A program made the translations under genes and the position numbers. The notes beneath the pieces are model-generated. The model searched no databases. It was not told where the DNA came from and was given only the letters and a program-made list of their open reading frames with translations. From Flaccisagitta enflata (lineage: Eukaryota > Chaetognatha > Sagittoidea > Aphragmophora), in assembly GCA_965153355.1 (NCBI GenBank), contig OZ231126.1, positions 11,904,001-11,968,000 on the forward strand: a stretch of 64,000 bases of DNA, written 5' to 3'. Below, one piece after another: positions 10,923-36,409 of this stretch; position 1 is the stretch's first letter, and the number at the start of each line of letters is the position of its first letter.

Positions 10923-12639
10923 TTATCTGTCTGTCTGTCTGTCTCTGTCTCAGCCATGATTCCTAAAACCCAATCCTGTTGATTCCGAAAACCCAATCAT
11001 GTAGTCTCAAATCCCAAATACCAGCCAAGAGTCTCAAATCCTTACATCATGGTACAAATCTCGGCCTGGGAATTAAGATCCTCAGACGTCAGCTATTTGG
11101 CTTTGATAGAATCCCAAAAAAGCAATTATCCCAATCTAAAAGGCAAAACGAAACTACACAAGTTTGCTGCCCCACTCATCATCGCAACACCACACAAGCT
11201 TACTTTGGGGTATCGGTGACCAACTGACCATCTAACGCTACCTCAGCAATTACGTTCTTTGCATCATTATCCCTGGCCAACGGAACAGGATTGATTTTGC
11301 CTTCTTTAATGAAGCCATTATCAAGTTCTTTCGGGTGGAAAGGAGAAGTAAGGAGGCTTATCAAACAGTTTGACAGGGGTAGTGATGCAAAAAAAAAAAG
11401 CCCATAAATGCCATAAAAAAGTAGTGTTAGAAACCAACCAACTGACTGACCGATCAACCGGCAGCGAACTATCATGCGACTAAAATCCTCCTATAATCAT
11501 GGCAACAAAAGAATCAACCTCGTCTCATTACCATAATCTGGCATTTTCTAACAACTTAAGCTGGGTCTTTGCCTGATAAAAGAATTCTCACGCGAGTATT
11601 CATATGATTTTTGGGCAACGGTTCCATAGGGGCCGATGACCTTTGCCTTCAATTCTCTCCTCCTCCTTCTTTTTCTTCCCTCCTCCCCCCCCCCATGTTG
11701 ACTTTAAAGCCAAAATTTCTGTCTCAAAGCTCAACGCCTAGCCTCAAAATCTTAAATACCAGCCTGGAAGCTCCAGAGCCAGCTTAGGTGCTTACATCCC
11801 TGGTTCAAGGCACTAATTATGGGCTCATGTCTTATCCTCGAGGCATGTGTCCCAGCTGTAGAGATCTTAAGACTTATCAGTCATGGGGGTAAATCACAGC
11901 CTGACATATGTCAGCAGTTCCTCTCACCACCACAAACTTTAACTTGCCTTTTAAATCAGGGGCAATGGGTTCTGCTCAGCATCTGACTCTTTTGCAACCA
12001 TTTCATGTTAGTCTGCCTTTAATATTTTTATCAAATTCGCCTAGGTTTGCAAGGTTGTGAGGACAGAACGACCTTTACATTGAGTATAAAGTGACATTGC
12101 CCAATAGGAAAAAGAAGATTGGGCCAACACTTGCATGTTGCGTGCGAGTCTTGAAATGCCCCATCAGAGCCGTTAACCTGAACTTTCACATATGGTGAAA
12201 TTTCTCTTCTGCCTCCTCCTCCTCCTCCTCCTTCTTCTCCTATGTCCCCCTCCCCCCCCCCCACTTGAGGTCCAAATCTTAGCCTAGATGAGTAAGTTGT
12301 TGGGCTTGTTTTTTATCTCTATCCAACTTATATTAGTTAGGTAGGACTTGCTCTAAAGAGATTATCGTCCATTTCATAAACGCTCCCCACCCGCATGAAG
12401 ATCTGACCAAATTGCCCAATCACCCAACCAAGTTAGTATCTGCCACGTTATCAAAACCTGCCATTCTTAGAAAAGAAGTTCCTCTCAATCTAATGATCAC
12501 TACTAAGAATCACCGGAATGGATATCCATTTGCATTTGTAAGCTTCCGATAAATCTTTGCCAAGCTTCAATCATTGAATAACTTATTAGCACATTTGATT
12601 TTATTTTTTCTTCAAACCCAACTTTAAAAGCAAAACAAA
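10336..12639. other. Intergenic DNA with degenerate short repeats
   Basis: Holds (CT)n at 10866-10918 followed by (GTCT)n, degenerate minisatellite of the family G interior type around 10750-11060 and 11700-11830, and CT-rich runs at 11650-11695 and 12208-12262. No convincing exon. The last 100 bp before 12640 should include the 5' UTR of the next gene. Confidence 0.45.
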
Positions 12640-23419
<10,780 letters not shown>

Positions 23420-23446
23420 TTCCTTGCTCAATGCTCAGTCATGTCC

Positions 23447-24202
23447 TTTTTAGGTGCGCCATAGCACCTCTATGAGAGGCTCTGTCTGTTGGTCGGTCGG
23501 TTGGTCGGTTGGTCGGTTGGTCGGTCGGTCGGTCGGTCACGCTCGAGTTGAAAATCTCGAAAAGAAGCAAAATTCAGTGGAAATGATTCAGAAATATGCT
23601 AGGATGATTTTTAGATGCGCCATAGCATCTCTATAAGAAGCTCTGTCCGTCCGTCTGTCCATCCGTCGGTCACGCTCGAATGAAAAATCACTAAAAATGT
23701 TTGAAATCAATAGAAAACTCATTTTAATCATCATAAATGATACTCGTCATTTAATTCACTAATACAATCAGCTACGGTTAGGTCTTATAGAGCTCGGGAG
23801 AGGACAGATAGGTCTGGTGATAGGTCGGATAGGTCTTAGGATAAGTCTAGAGAGATATAGCTAGAGATAGGTCTGATAGAGCTGGGTTAGGTCTGATAGA
23901 GCTGGTGATAGGTCTGATAGAGCTCGGGATAGGTCTGATAGAGCTGGGGAGAGGCCTGATAGAGCTCGGGATAGGTCTTATAGAGCTAGGAATGGTCTGA
24001 TAGAGCTAGGGATAGGTCTGATGGAGCTAGGGATAACTATGGATTAATAACGCCCGGCGGGATAGGTCTGATAGAGCTAGGAATGGTCTGATAGAGCTAG
24101 GGATAGGTCTGATGGAGCTAGGGATAGGTCTGATGGAGCTAGGGATAGCTATGAATTAATAACGCTCGGCGCACCGTCTTGGGCCGTGTATCTGGCCTTG
24201 TT
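23447..24202 (-). mobile_element. Tag element, subfamily F, with 18-bp minisatellite
   Basis: Plus strand: TTTTTAGGTGCGCCATAGCACCT ... GGCGCACCGTCTTGGGCCGTG...GGCCTTGTT. Tag GGTGCGCC pairs with GGCGCACC. The interior (23780-24150) has about twenty copies of GATAGGTCTGATAGAGCT-like units. A second hairpin end lies at 23609-23640, so two copies may be merged. Confidence 0.75.
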
Positions 24203-24832
24203 TCATAGATATGAAGTTCGGTTTGCAAAAAGATTGTCAAGGGGTGTATGAAATTGATTTTTCCCCTGCCTTTGATCTATGATTTTCTTCCCCATAAAGC
24301 AATAAAACACTGTAGTTTAGGTTTGAATACTGTTATATTGTGATTTACCCATCTCCAAATCCTTCGATTTCCCCCACCCCCTCAATTATATGTACGAGCC
24401 TGGAATTGTCACAGCTTTTTTACTCAGTTTTTTTTTCCAACCCTTAACAACAGTGCTGAATTTTCCTGTAATTCTATTATTGAAATATGCAGGAGAAAGA
24501 GCACATTGAAATGGCAGAATTTCACATTTGACTATTTTTAGATTGTAGATCAAGGTAAACATTTTTACCCTCTCTGCTGTAAAATCTCAACAAGCTTAGC
24601 TACAGATCATATGATGGCATAGCTAAAGACACAGAGTTTCACATGGTTTCTTGTATTGATAGATATTGATATTGATATTGCTAAAGATTTTGATATCAAT
24701 AGATATTATCATTGATATTGATATTGATATTGATATTGATATTGATATTGCTAAAGGGAAAAGAGATCTTCGAGGGTCTGTGCCCTGTGGCTCCACTTGC
24801 GGTCAGATATCCGCTAGAGCAAAACCCTTTGA
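24203..24832. other. Intergenic DNA with (GATATT)n
   Basis: A hexanucleotide GATATT array at 24655-24750; otherwise AT-rich without supported gene. Confidence 0.5.
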
Positions 24833-25149
24833 AAAAAAAAAGTATCCGACTCCAATTTTTTGCACATTAGTCTTAAAAAAGGTGTAGATTAAGAACATCA
24901 ACTTTATTTTTGCCAAATGCAAGCTCTGATGCCAACCTGGCCTTGGCTCAAGATTCCAGATGGAGTGCTCCAGCCTTCCAGATGGTAGCTAAAAAATTGT
25001 TCGAACTTTCTAAATTAGTAGCTAGACTTATTATTTAGTCTAGATGGGGAAAATAATTTAGAATTGATGATAAAAACATTATTTCTTTCGTTTTGGACCA
25101 TTATTCTTTCAATCTTTAAGGTAATAAAATACTATTGACCTTTTTCTAA

Positions 25150-25462
25150 ACAGTCAGTGGACGAAACACTATAGGTATATATATCATACCGCTGGCTTCG
25201 ATCCAACATATTGCTCAAAAACAAAATACTGTATGCGACAATCAGTTGCTCAAGTTACAGCCGGCTGTAACAAACAAAATGTTGTATTCAACAACGGGTT
25301 GTTAGAATTACAGCCGGCTGTAATGCTATAATTTTGTAATATTACAGCTGGGTGTTATTTAAACCACTGGTCGTTGCATACAATATTTTGTTTACTATCA
25401 GCATGTTGGATCAAAACCAACGGTATGATATATATACCTATTATGTTTTGTCCGATGACTGT
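25150..25462. mobile_element. Small foldback MITE inside the hAT-like element
   Basis: ACAGTCAGTGGACGAAAC and ATAGGTATATATATCATACC return inverted at the right end; interior has three copies of the palindrome ACAGCCGGCTGTAA or variants. Third level of nesting. Confidence 0.75.
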
Positions 25463-25564
25463 AAACCTGAGTTACAAGTACGGCTAGTCTGTCCCTCTGT
25501 TTATCATAATATCCAGCTTCTGAATCCAAGTGCCAGTGGATATGAAATTTTGATCCCTGTATAT

Positions 25565-25717
25565 TTTTAGTCGCGGATATGTGACTACACCTTGCTGTGT
25601 GGGTTGGTAGGTCAGTAGGTAGTTGGTCCATCCATCACAATCCTGAATCGCAAGCAGTTTTTGCATTACTACCCCTGCCCAGCCGTGCAACTCTGGTGCC
25701 GTGTATCCGGCTTTGTT
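25565..25717 (-). mobile_element. Tag element, decayed
   Basis: TTTTAGTCGCGGATATGTGACT ... GCCGTGTATCCGGCTTTGTT. Hairpin and tag are mutated. Confidence 0.65.
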
Positions 25718-28225
25718 TTGTCTCTACTTTGTCAATTGATAATCATAGAAATCCTCTTTTAATAACCAAAACCTTATCACTTACTGAGTGAAATCTATGT
25801 TCAAATGAATCATTTTTCAGTCATTTTCTGGTATTTTGATCTATGAACTGCTGTTTTGAGTTTCTATCGGATTGGTTTATGATTTTTCAGCCTAAATAAG
25901 TGTATTCTTGATTTATCAACAAGCACGAAAAAAATGATTTAGTTGATTTGGTTTTGTATTGATATTAGATAATTTGAAAGCAATATGTTTAACTGCAGCC
26001 TTCAATTTTTTTCAACAGTCAAAAAATTTGTAAAAAATGTGATCTAACGAGGCCAAGCACAATGATTTTGGTCAATCCGTTTAGATTTGAGAGCTCTTTC
26101 GACATATCTTGTCCTTTGAAGATTTGAACTGAAAACTTTAAAAAAATGAGTTTCTCTTGAAAACGCTGTCAAATTAAAAGTGTTTGAGCTACTGACCTCC
26201 ACTTGGTCTTGAATGGAAGATATTATGTCATAGTTTGTTGATTTTCTTTCATTTTTTAGTTGGTTGTTGCAGTTTGGCTGCTATAATGATGGTTAGGTGT
26301 CTGTATATTTATTTCCTAGGCATCCATTGAAGGGTTAAACTATATTTGTAATTTGGATAGCAGCAGTATAGAGCCAATATCTTTTCAATACAAAGGTGAA
26401 TATTCCTATATTAACCTGTCCATGGCGTCTTTGTGATAGCAACATCTTGAATCAAAATATCATAGAACCTAATTCCTAAACCTGCTCTGTCAGGCTTTAT
26501 ATTTGGCTCAATATCAGGCTCACAATAATTTGTTTTTGGTTTGAAATATGCTCTTATTGGCAGAAAGGCTACCAATTCAGGACTTACTATCTTCGCCAAA
26601 AGAAATGTGACACCTTCTACCTAGAATATCTTGGCTCCTAAACAAGCTAGAGACTATTTAAAAAAAAACAAATTAATCTACTCCAAAAGATCTACAAAAT
26701 GAGTTTAATCTGGTAACTGTATCTTAAAGCGTTTAGAAATGGCAAGCAGAAGAAGGGAAATAATCATTTTCAGAATTGATAAAGAATTGCGAAAAAAAGA
26801 ATAAAACAATTTTCATGTAAGTTTAACTTTGGTTATCTCAGCTTCTGGAAAAGCAAATTGATCTATATCGAAAAATCTAAAAGATGAGCGCAATTTGGAT
26901 CCTGTAGCTCAAACCGTTTGGAAATGGCAAGCAAAAGAGTAGACATGTTTTAAAAATCATAAGCTTGAAAAAAATGGGGACTACTGAGAATAGGTTTTCA
27001 CATCTGTGAATAAAGAAATGTGTTAGAAATTGCATTCCAGATTCACAGCCTGGTCTGTTTCTCACAGAAAAAACTTACTTGACTTACAAACTCTTTCAGT
27101 TGACAAATTTTGTCACAGTATAGTCAATAAATCATATCATTCCCAGGGTGTCGCGTTTGTTTTGGCGAAGATAGTGGTTTAACCTTGCTCTTGATGTAAT
27201 CCTTCTTAACTCTAATTGTGGTCATTTCCACCCAAACAAGGTATTTCAAGCCAATAAGCTTTATTAAGCTTTAAACTTATACTCTTAGGCCTTAAATTAG
27301 CTCTTAAATCAGATTTTAGCTCTTTCAGACTTTGAATAACCTTCTTAGGCCTAAATACTTGCCAATGAACCAAAAATTTTTATGTTGTGCAACCTGCTCT
27401 CATTAGTAGCTAAAAGTAGCTAAATCTTTATCCTAAAAGTAGCTAAAAAAGTAGCTAGATTCCAAATGCCTAATCTGGTAGCTAGGGTACCCCATTTAGT
27501 AGCCAGATCTGGAAGGTTAGTAGCTAAGTTGGTATCAGAGAATGCAAGCCGAAACAATTAGAAACACTTTTTTTGGCAAAAAATGGTGGTTTTTTGAAAA
27601 AACAGCATAAAGATACAACTCTGAAGAAATATTATGCCCTGGTAATGATAAATAATCATCTTCCGAACAGTTGTGAGAAATTTCATGAAATTCTTTTGCC
27701 ATTAAGATGCCTAAAACGCATTTTAAAACTTGAAAATTTAGAAAAATCAGCCTTGTTGAAAATAAATTGACTAATAGAGCTCAAGGGATGTTAGAATTCA
27801 TAAAAATATACATCCCCACAAATTTTCATGCTTACAAGATGAATATTGGACAAATTATAACCAATAAAACAAATTACGACAATATGCAAATGAGCTTTTG
27901 GGCAAAAATTTCAAAAAACCCACTAAAATCGCTCTATCTTTCCAAAATATGATGGTTTTTGCTCTGTTAACCTACTTCAAACCTAGCAAGTCTTCTTTTA
28001 AATAAAAATTGAAGGAAATTTTGTTTATGTAATGTACATGACAGTGTTGTATAAATGCTGAAAGACACTTTCTGAGTTCTTGACAGGCTAAAAATTGTTA
28101 AAAACCTATTGAAATCGCTCTTTCTTTCCAAATCATGATTGTTTTCAATTGTGCAACCTAATTCAAACTTAAAGAGCATTTTTTTGTTCAGGAATTGAAT
28201 AAAATCTATAAATCTAATGTTCGTA

Positions 28226-28445
28226 GCAGTGATATCTAGATAGCTTACAAACAATAACCAGGATTGAAAGTCTATTGAATGAGATAATTGAGTGTTTATA
28301 TCCAGCATGAGTGTATGTAGAACAGTTGAAGCAAAGCACATCAACGTTTGAGCCAGTAGAAAATGACAAGGAGGAGGAGGAAGAGCAGATGACAAGTGAG
28401 AGTGAAGATGACCAATCTGATGATAAAGACATAGACAATGCCTAA
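28226..28445 (+). pseudogene. Acidic C-terminal reading frame inside the large transposon
   Basis: From about 28309 a frame reads VYVEQLKQSTSTFEPVEN, then an acidic run (DKEEEEEQ, SESEDDQSDDKD) to TAA at 28443-28445. Acidic tails are common in transposase or domesticated proteins, but nothing upstream is recognisable and a stop precedes it. Confidence 0.3.
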
Positions 28446-28549
28446 AGCCTTGACATTTGCACACCCTCACAAAATTTGGGATTGTTCCCCTGGTGTGCTT
28501 GTTGCTGATGATCCTAGCTGTTGATTTGAAAATCTTACATGAAACACTG

Positions 28550-28731
28550 TTTTTAGTCGTGAACATGCAACTCTACAACCTGCTATTGTTGGTCCTTCTG
28601 TTTGTCTGTCCATCCGTCCATCCATCCGTTCATCTATCAGACTTATTTGATTACTGCTCCTATCTGAGTGTGTGATCAACCTTTTTTAAGTCCTTGCACG
28701 CGACTAAAGTAGCTGTGTATCTGGCCTTGTT
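28550..28731 (-). mobile_element. Tag element, subfamily A, decayed
   Basis: TTTTAGTCGTGAACATGCAACT, core GTCCATCC, then GCACGCGACTAAAGTAGC and TATCTGGCCTTGTT. Sits in the middle of the large inverted-repeat element. Confidence 0.7.
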
Positions 28732-29560
28732 CTTTTAAAAAAAGTATAAGGTTTCTCATTTGTTTATTCATCTCATATCTATCATTTCTTTTTGTTACTG
28801 ATACACCTGTCAGTTATTCATCATCAAATACATCTTGTTGCAAAGTTCTTATTGAATGGATTTCTTGATGATTCAGAGCAAAAGGCATAAGTTTTGAATT
28901 TGTTTTTAGTTTTGAAAGTTTTTTCTTCTGTCAAGAACTCAGAAAGTGTGTTTCAGCTTGTATACAACTCTGTCATGTACATTACATAAGCAAAATTTCC
29001 TTCAAAGAAAGCTTGCTAGGTTTTAAGTAGGTCATTAGAGCAAAAACCATCATATTTTGGGAAGAAAGAGCGATTTTAGTGGGTTTTTAACAATTTTCGC
29101 CCAAAAGCTCATTTGCATATTGTCGTAATTTGTTTCTTTTTTTTTTGTTATAATTTGTCCAATATTCATCATATAAGCATGACAATTTGTGGGGAAGTAT
29201 ATTCTAATGAATTCTAACATCCCATGAGCTGTTTTAGACATTATCTTTTCATCAAGGCTTATTTTTGAAATTTTTAAAGTTTTACAATGCATTTTAGGCA
29301 TCTTAACGTCAACGGATTTTCATGAAATTTCTCACAAATGTTTTGCAGATGATTATTTATCATTACCAGGGCATATTATTTCTTCAGAGTTGTATCTTTA
29401 TGCTATTTTTTACAAGAAACCACCATTTTTTTGCTAAAAAAAGTGTTTCTAATTTTTTCGGCTCGCAATCGGGTAAAATGAAGTTGATATTCTTAATCTA
29501 CACCTTTTTTAAGACTAGTGTGCAAAAAATTGGAGACGGTTATTTTTTTTTTCTTTTTTT

Positions 29561-30044
29561 TTCAAAACTCTTAGAATTAAGCTTTTGGTCCAGCGACCGC
29601 TTGGACCAGCTGCAGCTCCACTTGATTGATTCCTTGCACAATATTGTCACTATATCACAAACTCGTTAAACACCTTGTAAAAGAAGGAATTGTCACTTTT
29701 TTCATGATACCACCTCATATTGCTTTTTTGGTGGATTTTTAAAGAGTTTTCCACTGATTATCGAGGATCGAGTTTCCCATGTTTCTTGTTTGATTTGCCC
29801 TCAGAATAAGAAACTGGCTGGACTCCTTTAATTGAGGAAGATGATACTATATGCCATTGATCCATCCACGCCGTGCTTGTGTAAACTAGTATATTGTGCT
29901 GTTAACCTCCTGGTTCGTTCATTCATATCATTGGCTTTATTTGTTTGCTTTCTGAGTTTTGTTTATTTTTCTATCTTGGGGGGTGCGGCATAGATAGTTT
30001 TCAAAACTAATTATGTCGTTTGCAATATTAAACAATTTTGAGAA
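29561..30044. other. Intergenic DNA
   Basis: Nothing definable beyond AT-rich sequence. Confidence 0.35.
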
Positions 30045-30374
30045 AACAAAGCCAGATAGGCCAACGATGCATCCTCTTCTTTATTTATATGGTCTTTCTT
30101 TATATGGTCTTTCTTTATATGGTCTTTTTTTATATGGTCATTCCCTATATGGTCTTTCTTGATATGGTCTTTCTTTATATGGTTCTACTTTAATCTCACT
30201 AAAAATGTCTTCTATATAATCTGATTTTACGCTATGTTGCTCTGCTTTATTGATCCAGTTGTGTTTCATGTGTAATATGGCATAAATATAGTGGATTATG
30301 ATAAATGTGTAACCGACCGACCAACCGACGGACGGACACGCCCTCTTATAGAGATGCGAGGACGCATCTAAAAA
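30045..30374 (+). mobile_element. Tag element, subfamily E
   Basis: AACAAAGCCAGATAGGCCAACGATGCATCC start, (TATATGGTCTTTCTT)n minisatellite at 30085-30180, ACCGACCAACC core, CTCTTATAGAGATGCGAGGACGCATCT then AAAAAA. The tag has one mismatch to the terminal arm. Confidence 0.7.
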
Positions 30375-30379
30375 AAACA

Positions 30380-31515
<1,136 letters not shown>

Positions 31516-31540
31516 AATTATGACGAGTTTCGCGATATTG

Positions 31541-32297
<757 letters not shown>

Positions 32298-32756
32298 TTT
32301 CCCCGTCCCTACAACTGAAGTCCAGAATTTCAGCGTTTTTTTGTTGGCTCATCGGTTTCCTCGCAAGGAAAATGGTTCCAATTAAAAACGAAAATATATG
32401 TAGTACAAGTTATTCGGAATGTTCAAAAAAGATATCGTGGGCAAAGTTTCATGCATAAGTGTGCTGCTAACTTTTAATCTTAAGCTTCCAATGTTTACCT
32501 TATCTAGTATGCAACTGATGTTGCCAATTTGCAAATTTATTCAACGCATGAATCTGAAGACCGACAATGTACCTTTCTAGAAATCTAAACAATATTTTAC
32601 TGTCAGTCGTTGTTTCACTGTTATTTGTAGTCTAACTGATAATGTTGTTGTGCAATGATACTTTAAACAGGTGTGACAGATTATATTTACTGTAAATAGA
32701 ACAAACATGAATTGCTTTTTGATCTATATCTTGATAAAGCAAAAAACAAATACTAG
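32298..32756. other. Intergenic DNA
   Basis: No gene or repeat boundary recognised. Confidence 0.35.
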
Positions 32757-32981
32757 TTTTTAGTCGCGTGCTACGCGACTCTACACTTCGCTTTGTCGGT
32801 CCGTTGGTCCATTGGTCCGTTGGTCCGTCGGTCCGTCGGTCCCTCGGTCCCTCGGTCCGTCCGTCACACTTTACTTTTTTTGTTTTTTTGCGGTCTTTGG
32901 CCTCACTGCTCCTGCCCGAATGATGAAGTGACCTCAAATATAGCCCCTGCCGACTGGGGTAGCCGTGTATCCGGCCTTGTT
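32757..32981 (-). mobile_element. Tag element, subfamily A, tag region deleted
   Basis: TTTTTAGTCGCGTGCTACGCGACT, GGTCCGTTGG core, CTCCTGCCCGAATG, then CTGCCGACTGGGGTAGCC and GGCCTTGTT. The CACCCGCACGCG part holding the 5' tag has been lost. Confidence 0.75.
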
Positions 32982-33072
32982 TATACAAAGGATGTGGAGA
33001 GGATGTTCTCATTTACAGTTATCACCTCATTTAAACGCACCCAAGATAAGCGCTATGGCAGAATTCCGCTAA

Positions 33073-33333
33073 AACAAGGCCGGATACACGGCTACCCCAG
33101 TCGCGTGCGGGTGGGCAGAGGCAGTGGAAGAAAAGTTCACTAGGGCATTTGGGAAGGAGCAGTGAGCTCAAAAAGCTAAAATCGCCGAAAAAGTAAATAG
33201 TCGCAAAAGCGTTAGATGGTCAGCGGTACCCCTTCGGCCGCTGCCCAAAAGGGGACCGACAGACCGACCGACCGACTTACCGACCAACGGACGGGCAAAG
33301 CGGGGTGTAGACTCGCGTAGCACGCGACTAGAA
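33073..33333 (+). mobile_element. Tag element, subfamily A, chimeric with family G
   Basis: Normal AACAAGG start and tag AGTCGCGTGC; middle (33215-33258) carries GGTCAGCGGTACCCC...GCCGCTGCCCAAAAGGGGAC, a family G sequence; ends CTCGCGTAGCACGCGACT. Confidence 0.7.
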
Positions 33334-33572
33334 AGGATGTTGAATATCATTTCAAAATACATATTGGCAATAACAGAAATCCATCCGCCGTTGCGAGATG
33401 TTCAAAAGATGTCCACAAGAGCAAATATTTGTTTAGATTCAAAGAACTCCAGGATGCTTAAGATGTGCATTCAAAGCTTATCTAGCATACTGCCAATGTG
33501 AGGAACTTGAGTACTTAAACTGTTAGAAGTAAGAAGCTAGAATACTAAAAATAGTGACTAACCTAGAACCTA

Positions 33573-33679
<107 letters not shown>

Positions 33680-33772
33680 AGTAAGACATAGATTTTGCGT
33701 CTACCCTTTTCCGAGAGGTACAGCCATCTTTGTGTCACACAAGCTTGATCAATTAATCTTGAAACAAGGCCG

Positions 33773-34140
33773 GATACACGGCCAATCCGTAGTCGCTGCG
33801 GGTGGGCAGGGGCAGTGATGCGAGTGGGCAGGGGCAGTATGTGAGTGGGCGGGGGCTGTGTTGACGCCAGGCAAGAGCGGTGATGGTAAGAAATCCGTTT
33901 TTAGTTGCGGACACGCAACTCTATAAGAGGCTTTGTCCGTCCGTCCGTCCGTCCGTCGGTTGGTCGGTCGGTCGGTCGGTTGGTCCGTGAACACGAGTCG
34001 AAAACGCTATGTGAGTGGGCGGGGGCTGTGTTGACGCCAGGCAAGAGCGGTGATGGTAAGAAATCCGTTTTTCAGTCGATTTTGCGTCATCAAGATTTTC
34101 GCGTGACACTCTTATAGAGTCGCTAGGCAGCGACTAAAAA
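33773..34140 (+). mobile_element. Tag element, subfamily D, with internal 65-bp duplication around a subfamily C fragment
   Basis: Outer element: AACAAGG start, tag AGTCGCTGC, end GAGTCGCTAGGCAGCGACTAAAAA. Bases 33838-33902 are repeated exactly at 34008-34072; between them lies 105 bp of a minus-oriented subfamily C element (AGTTGCGGACACGCAACT, GTCCGTCC core) cut off at AAAACGC. Confidence 0.85.
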
Positions 34141-36409
34141 CGCAATTTTCAATTTCGAGTCGACTGTCGCCGGAAATCAGTCAATACTTTTTTCCCGTTT
34201 TGAAATTACGAAATAACTGCTGATCTCCTTTGCTGGGTATGTAAATTACGTCAGAGTATCCAGTTGATTGGATGATGCCTTGCATTAAGGATGAGGAATG
34301 AACAAGCACTTCTCATCACTCATGTTCTTATTGGGGTGTCCGTTAACACATAACTCATAAGTGTCTGTTAGTCGAACTCCGGCCAATTTCGTAGACGCTT
34401 TTGTCTAAACTGTACCTGCAGCTTTAGATTAGCCATTTTGCATTGGCACACAAGGAGGTTTTTAGGTGCGCCTTAGCAGCTCTATAAGAGGCTCCGTCCG
34501 TCCGTCCGTCCGTCAGTCCGTCGGTCGGTCGGTTGGTCACGCTTGAATGAAAATTCGCTGAAAACGTTTGAAATTACTCAAAAATTTTTTTCCATTCGAT
34601 GCATTCATCATTGACGTAACTCGATATCTTATTCATTATCATATTCGGCTACAGTTACGCCTGATAGAGCTGCGGATAAGTCCGATAGAGCTGGGGATAG
34701 GTCTGATAGAGCTCGATATAGGTTTGATAATATAGGTCTAATCTATGCCAGATCAACAAATAGGCTAAAAAAAGCTTAAGCTTAGGGCCCCGCGCCTCAG
34801 GGGGCCCCGCACCCCCTGTGAAAAAAAAATCATTAAAAAAAATATTATAAAGAAATATAATATAAAATAAAAAAATCTCAAATACTGAAATTCATTCTCA
34901 ACTGCTAATAGAGTAAATAAAGGTACAAACAAAAAAATAATATTTTCACAATCCTCATCTCAAACTAGCAACCAAAAACATAAAATTTTTTTTTCAAAAT
35001 GTAATCAAAAAGTTAGAAATATAACAAATAAATCTGCTTCAAACAAATTTACAAAATTTGTAAAATCTAATTTATGTAGCTTTTATTATTCAGAATAAAT
35101 TTTTTTTTTTAATGAATGAATGAAAATCTTAAAGCAACATTTGTTTTGCTTTCACAGAAAAGCACTACAAATGCCTTTCTGAAATCGTTTTTAATGTAAT
35201 AGATTTAGGATACCCCATTAGTTTTAAAGCAAAAATTCAAAATCACAATATTTGTAATATATAAGGGGTGGCTAAAAAAAACCTAATGGTAAAATTGTTT
35301 ACATAGAAACAGGCGGCCATCTTGGTTTCTTTTTTGGTTGCTAGGGAAAAACTAAGAAATGCAGCATCCGCAGCTCAGTAGAACAGATCTGCAATCTCAG
35401 ATTTTCTTGAAACCTCTGCCAATATTTTGGTGAAGCACTGTTGAAAACAAAAGAACAATGGGGTGTGATTGTATAAGCAAAACAATTTAGGGGGTGGTGC
35501 AAAGGTGACAATTTTTTGTCATCATAAAGCTTGTTTTCTTTTTTTACTGACTGATAAAATGGAAAACCAACACATCACTAGTTTTTAAACCTTTATCATA
35601 GTTACACATTTTAATTAAATTCAAATCAAAGTTTTGCTATGGTTTAACAAATATACTGCAATATGCAAATTAGTTTCAAAACTTAAAAAATAACTTGTCT
35701 TTCAATGTTCAGTAAAGCAAAGTTTTATTCATAACATTTCTTGTGACAATAAAAATATTGATGTCAATCAAGAATTTTACAAAAATCAAAACATTAAAGC
35801 CTCACTATTTTAATTACCAAGTGAATTAACACCTACTTTTCAAAAGCTATATTCTTTTATAGTCAAGATTTGAACCATAAATTTTGTATTTACCAGACTG
35901 TTTCAATTCTTATGACTAAAGAGATCATCTGCAATCTTTGCACAATGTTAAGGGATCAAAAGTCTACACGATTCATCATTAATCTCTGACTCAAATTGTA
36001 TATGAAATAATAGTAAAGAAAAGGTATGATATCTTTTAGACAATTCCTATTTATCTAGTCTGTGTTAGTTCAGGAATCTATACTGTTGGTGACAGCAATA
36101 TGTAAATGAGATTTTTAGAAATGAGGATCAGACTCCAAGTGATTGGGCTTGAAAAAATGTTTAATAATTCATATTGCCAAGTGGTTCTGATGCTCCAAGA
36201 CAAAATTGAATAACATTCTCAAATTAGCATACCCACAAGCTAACCCGTTCATCAGTGTAGTGATTACACCTTATTTCTACAATCAACATAGTTACCTGAA
36301 AAATCCTCAAAGAGTTACAGTAGATGTTGTCTAGGAAATACGGGGGAGCTCATAACCTCAGCATCAGTACAGTGAGGGGACTGATATTTTGTTAGTGTAA
36401 TGTATAGAC

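Larger units (their letters stand above)
24916..27548. mobile_element. hAT-like element with 8-bp target duplication, nested
   Basis: Element 24924-27540, ends CTCTGATGCCAACCTGG and inverse CTAAGTTGGTATCAGAG. Target duplication AATGCAAG at 24916-24923 and 27541-27548 is perfect, and lies inside the left arm of the larger element; the right arm has the uninterrupted site. Subterminal AGTAGCTA motifs cluster at both ends. No transposase frame survives. Confidence 0.88.
24833..29560. mobile_element. Large inverted-repeat transposon, left arm split by another transposon
   Basis: The right arm (about 28925-29560) is the inverse of 24833-24923 plus 27549-28090 over more than 600 bp, including CTCCAATTTTTTGCACA, GGTGTAGATTAAGAA, CTCTGAAGAAAT and GACAATATGCAAATGAGC. 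The unique middle (28095-28920) has a short acidic open frame and a tag element. Outer ends are not exactly defined. Confidence 0.8.
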
